Assembly: GCA_040905445.1 (NCBI GenBank)
Contig: JBBDRN010000049.1
Span: forward strand, 1-64,000
Source: SKPT01 sp040905445
GTDB taxonomy: Bacteria; Planctomycetota; Phycisphaerae; Phycisphaerales; Phycisphaeraceae
DNA length: 64,000 bases
Reading direction: 5' to 3'
Both the position numbers and the translations under genes were made by a program. Positions 61,926 through 64,000 of the stretch are shown here, piece after piece. How positions within the stretch are numbered: the first letter of the stretch is position 1; every line of letters starts with the position of its first letter. The notes beneath the pieces are model-generated. The model was not told where the DNA came from. It saw nothing but the letters and a program-made list of their open reading frames with translations, and made no database searches.

Positions 61926-62912
61926 ATGCACTTCGAGCCCGTCGGCGAACCCGAGACACGGCCGCGCCGGCTGAGCTGGCGTGAGCCACGCCCATTTCGC
62001 GGGCAGAACGAGGTGCACGGTTTCGGTGGCTGCATCTTCGGCGTGCCGCTGACCGCCGGCGGCGTGCTCATCATGCTCAGCGCATGCGGGGCGTTCGGGC
62101 CTGACGCCTTCATGGCCGAGGTGCCGGCGTTCGGCGCGATGCTCGGACTGCTGTTTTTCTTCGGCGGCGTGCTCTTCACCTACGTCAGCCTGCGCGGCGG
62201 CCTGCATCGCAGTGAGCGTGAGGATCGCGTCGCCGCTACCGCCGAGACGCACTACATGCGCGATTATCCGTGGAATCGCGACGCGGCCGAGGACGATCGC
62301 GTGAGCAACGGTATTGTGATGGTGTGCGTCGCGGCCGTGATCGGTGCGATGGTGCTGATGGTGGCGGCGGTGTTCAACGAGGCGATTGCGCCGCTGTTCG
62401 CGTCGCCGTTGGCCTGGCCGGCGCTGCTCGGCGTGGGGGCACTGGTCGCGTTCTTCGGCGTCATGGGGCTCTACCTGGGCCACACCGGCACGCGCGACCT
62501 GCTCACGCGATTCCGGCACGGGCCCATTCGACTCGTCTACGAGCGATTCCCGTTCTACCTCGGCGAAGCGGTGCGTGGTCGACTCGAAGGCCTGCCCGAG
62601 CTACGCGCGGTGACGCTGCGCCTGCGCTATATCAAGGAGGACGAAGGCAGCGAGGATGAGGGCCGCTCCCCATCGTGCGAGCAGCGCTGGGCGCAGGCGT
62701 ACGAGCTGCGCGAGTTCAGCCCCGGCGACCTGCCCGGCAGCAGCATCGCGATCGACCTGCCCCTGCCGGCGAGCGACTCGCTCTCGACACAGCTCGCCAC
62801 GCCCAGCCCGCGCTACTGGGAGCTGGTCGTCGAGGGCCGACGCCCGTTCGCCCGCTTTCGCACGACGCTGCTTCTGCCGGTGTACGCACCGCCATCGCCG
62901 CGCGGGTCGTAG
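61926..62912 (+). CDS. Integral membrane protein, unknown
   Basis: A 328-residue protein with four hydrophobic helices: GCIFGVPLTAGGVLIMLSAC, FGAMLGLLFFFGGVLFTYVS, GIVMVCVAAVIGAMVLMVAA, and LLGVGALVAFFGVMGLYLGH. The C-terminal 140 residues form a soluble beta-rich domain (RGRLEGLPELRAVTLRLRYI, PGSSIAIDLPLPASDSLSTQ, RYWELVVEGRRPFARFRTTL), rather like the extracytoplasmic part of DUF3592-type proteins. I do not recognise a firm family. It is expressed after the repeat element at 61730. Confidence 0.75.
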   Translation: MHFEPVGEPETRPRRLSWREPRPFRGQNEVHGFGGCIFGVPLTAGGVLIMLSACGAFGPDAFMAEVPAFGAMLGLLFFFGGVLFTYVSLRGGLHRSEREDRVAATAETHYMRDYPWNRDAAEDDRVSNGIVMVCVAAVIGAMVLMVAAVFNEAIAPLFASPLAWPALLGVGALVAFFGVMGLYLGHTGTRDLLTRFRHGPIRLVYERFPFYLGEAVRGRLEGLPELRAVTLRLRYIKEDEGSEDEGRSPSCEQRWAQAYELREFSPGDLPGSSIAIDLPLPASDSLSTQLATPSPRYWELVVEGRRPFARFRTTLLLPVYAPPSPRGS

Positions 62913-63003
62913 CAGACCCCCCTCCGGGAGGGGCAGGGGGAGGGTGCGCACGATCGTCGTGAGCGCATGACAAGGCGACGTTCACGGCGTCGCGTGCCTC
63001 GGG

Positions 63004-63037
63004 TATAAAGCCGGGACCACCGGTCCCGGCTTTATAC
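63004..63037. repeat. TATAAAGCCGGGACC short palindrome
   Basis: TATAAAGCCGGGACCACCGG and CGGTCCCGGCTTTATA form a nearly perfect 34-bp palindrome, the terminal unit of the AAAGCCGGGACC family standing alone before pgsA. Confidence 0.85.
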
Positions 63038-63076
63038 GCAGCGGCAACCGCGCCGATCAGCTACGATAACCGCCCC

Positions 63077-63754
63077 ATGTACCGTCAGATCCCCAACCAG
63101 CTCACACTGCTGCGCCTGGTCCTGGCGGCCGTGTTCTTCGTCGTGCTCAACCAGTACCGCTACGCCGGCGGCAGCTCCGAGTCCCTGCTGCCCGTCGCCA
63201 TCGGCATCTTCATCCTCGCCGCCGTCACCGACGCGCTCGACGGCTACCTCGCCCGCCGCTGGCAGGTCGAGTCGACCTTCGGCCGCATCATGGACCCCTT
63301 CTGCGACAAGGTGCTGATCATCGGTGCGTTCATCTACCTCGCCGGTCCGCGCTTCGTCATCCCCTCGGCCGTCGACGACGCCGACGTGCTCGTCATGGTC
63401 ACCGGCGTCTACCCCTGGATGGTCGCCATCATCCTCGCCCGCGAGCTGCTCGTCACGAGCGTTCGCGGCGAGCTCGAGGGCAAGGGCGTCGAGTTCGGCG
63501 CCGGGCTCTCCGGCAAGCTCAAGATGATCCTCCAGTCCATCGCCATCCCCGTCGTTCTCGCCATCGTCTACGTCGACCCGGGGCGCAGCGGCTGGACCTG
63601 GCTCGGCCCCGTCCGCGACGTGCTCGTCTACACCACCGTCATCGTCACGCTCATCAGCGGATTGCCCTATATTCAGCGGGCGGTGCAGGCGGTCCGGGTC
63701 GAGCGGCTGAAGAAGGATGAACCACAGAGACACAGAGGCACAGGGGAAGGATAA
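63077..63754 (+). CDS. pgsA: CDP-diacylglycerol-glycerol-3-phosphate 3-phosphatidyltransferase
   Basis: A 225-residue membrane enzyme of phospholipid synthesis that joins CDP-diacylglycerol and glycerol-3-phosphate. The CDP-alcohol phosphotransferase motif is DALDGYLARRWQVESTFGRI then MDPFCDK, with the D-G-x2-A-R-x8-G-x3-D-x3-D arrangement. The N-terminal helix QIPNQLTLLRLVLAAVFFVV is typical. About the last 12 codons (EPQRHRGTGEG-stop) are encoded by an ACCACAGAGACACAGAGG repeat, so the tail was probably altered by insertion. Confidence 0.93.
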   Translation: MYRQIPNQLTLLRLVLAAVFFVVLNQYRYAGGSSESLLPVAIGIFILAAVTDALDGYLARRWQVESTFGRIMDPFCDKVLIIGAFIYLAGPRFVIPSAVDDADVLVMVTGVYPWMVAIILARELLVTSVRGELEGKGVEFGAGLSGKLKMILQSIAIPVVLAIVYVDPGRSGWTWLGPVRDVLVYTTVIVTLISGLPYIQRAVQAVRVERLKKDEPQRHRGTGEG

Positions 63755-63870
63755 GGAACGAGGAAGGCAGAAAGGAAGAGAGATGCATGAGGCCGAGGAT
63801 TGATGACTATCTTCCTGTTTCTGCCTTGCTTTTCTCAACTGTCCTTCTCTGTGCCTCCGTGCCTCGGGTT
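63719..63870. repeat. ACCACAGAGACACAGAGGCAC palindromic element at the pgsA 3' end
   Basis: GAACCACAGAGACACAGAGG at one end; CTCTGTGCCTCCGTGCCTCG at the other; internal GGAAGGCAGAAAGG / CTTCCTGTTTCTGCC-type stems. This kind of ACAGAGACACAGAGG element occurs in many bacterial genomes. It covers the last codons and stop of pgsA. Confidence 0.8.
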
Positions 63871-63896
63871 ATCCCCAGTTCGACAGGAGTTGACCG

Positions 63897-64000
63897 ATGC
63901 CTACCAAGGCCTACCTCGCCTTCGACCTCGGCGCCGAGTCCGGCCGGGCCATGCTCGCGCACATCGACGGCCAGCGCGTTGAGCTCACCGAAGTCCACCG
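63897..64000 (+). CDS. Rhamnulokinase-like FGGY carbohydrate kinase (5' part only)
   Basis: The first 34 codons are MPTKAYLAFDLGAESGRAML then AHIDGQRVELTEVHR. This is the N-terminus of a FGGY sugar kinase, where FDLGAESGR matches the rhamnulokinase version of the phosphate-binding DxGxxS/T motif. AGGAG lies 8 bp upstream of the ATG. The gene runs off the right edge, so the assignment to L-rhamnulose is only likely. Confidence 0.75.
   Translation, partial: MPTKAYLAFDLGAESGRAMLAHIDGQRVELTEVH

Overview
This window is high-GC, gene-dense bacterial DNA, almost certainly from a Planctomycetota chromosome and probably class Phycisphaerae. That placement is inferred from gene content: a dockerin-like PEP-CTERM protein, several pilin-signal proteins (one with the H-x9-DG tail), a HYExAFE-type protein, a VWA/DUF4159 cluster, a DUF2934 protein, a SpoIVB-like S55 peptidase and an oversized CusA. 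Two tRNAs, about 57 protein genes and several gene remnants can be supported. The right edge cuts a rhamnulokinase-like gene.

Layout. 0.1-3.8 kb: a plus-strand cluster of small NTF2-like, SRPBCC, VOC and YCII/DGPF proteins ending in an ECF42-type sigma factor, followed by a broken tyrosine recombinase. 4.7-9.5 kb: PEP-CTERM protein, pilin-like protein, tRNA-Ala, a Gfo/Idh/MocA oxidoreductase and a HYExAFE protein. 9.5-16.8 kb: hisS, ubiE-like methyltransferase, M48 peptidase, B12-binding-like protein, tRNA-Leu, comM with a duplicated 5' end, and two membrane proteins. 17.1-24.9 kb: a minus-strand heavy-metal efflux operon (Cys-rich protein, TolC, CusB, CusA). 25-34.5 kb: pilin-like protein, lipoprotein, membrane protein, rpmH (L34), beta-propeller protein, S55 peptidase, rnc, DUF2934 and peroxiredoxin. 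34.6-41.3 kb: a four-gene VWA/DUF4159 operon. 41.4-48.2 kb: LON-domain protein, epimerase, tandemly duplicated pilin-like genes, ahcY and an ArsR-methyltransferase fusion. 48.5-64 kb: oxidoreductase, lipoprotein, rplK-rplA-rplJ-rplL, dinG-like helicase, recJ, MDR dehydrogenase, DNA-3-methyladenine glycosylase, an S1-domain protein, a membrane protein, pgsA and the rhamnulokinase start.

The most unusual property is the load of small repeats. I count at least eight families of palindromic intergenic elements, several present two to six times here. Some have entered genes: dinG and recJ each carry an in-frame copy of the same palindrome, a 175-bp inverted-repeat element sits between these two genes and provides or overlaps both stop codons, another repeat encodes the last codons of pgsA, and the only usable ubiE start codon lies in an AATTC repeat. 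Independently, a 9-nt G-rich tandem motif (GTGGCGGGT and variants) recurs at about ten loci, usually inside reading frames as PAT/AGV/GGS-type linkers. These repeat systems are the best candidates in the window for something undescribed.

All calls come from reading the sequence. Family names rest on recognised motifs, not on database searches.
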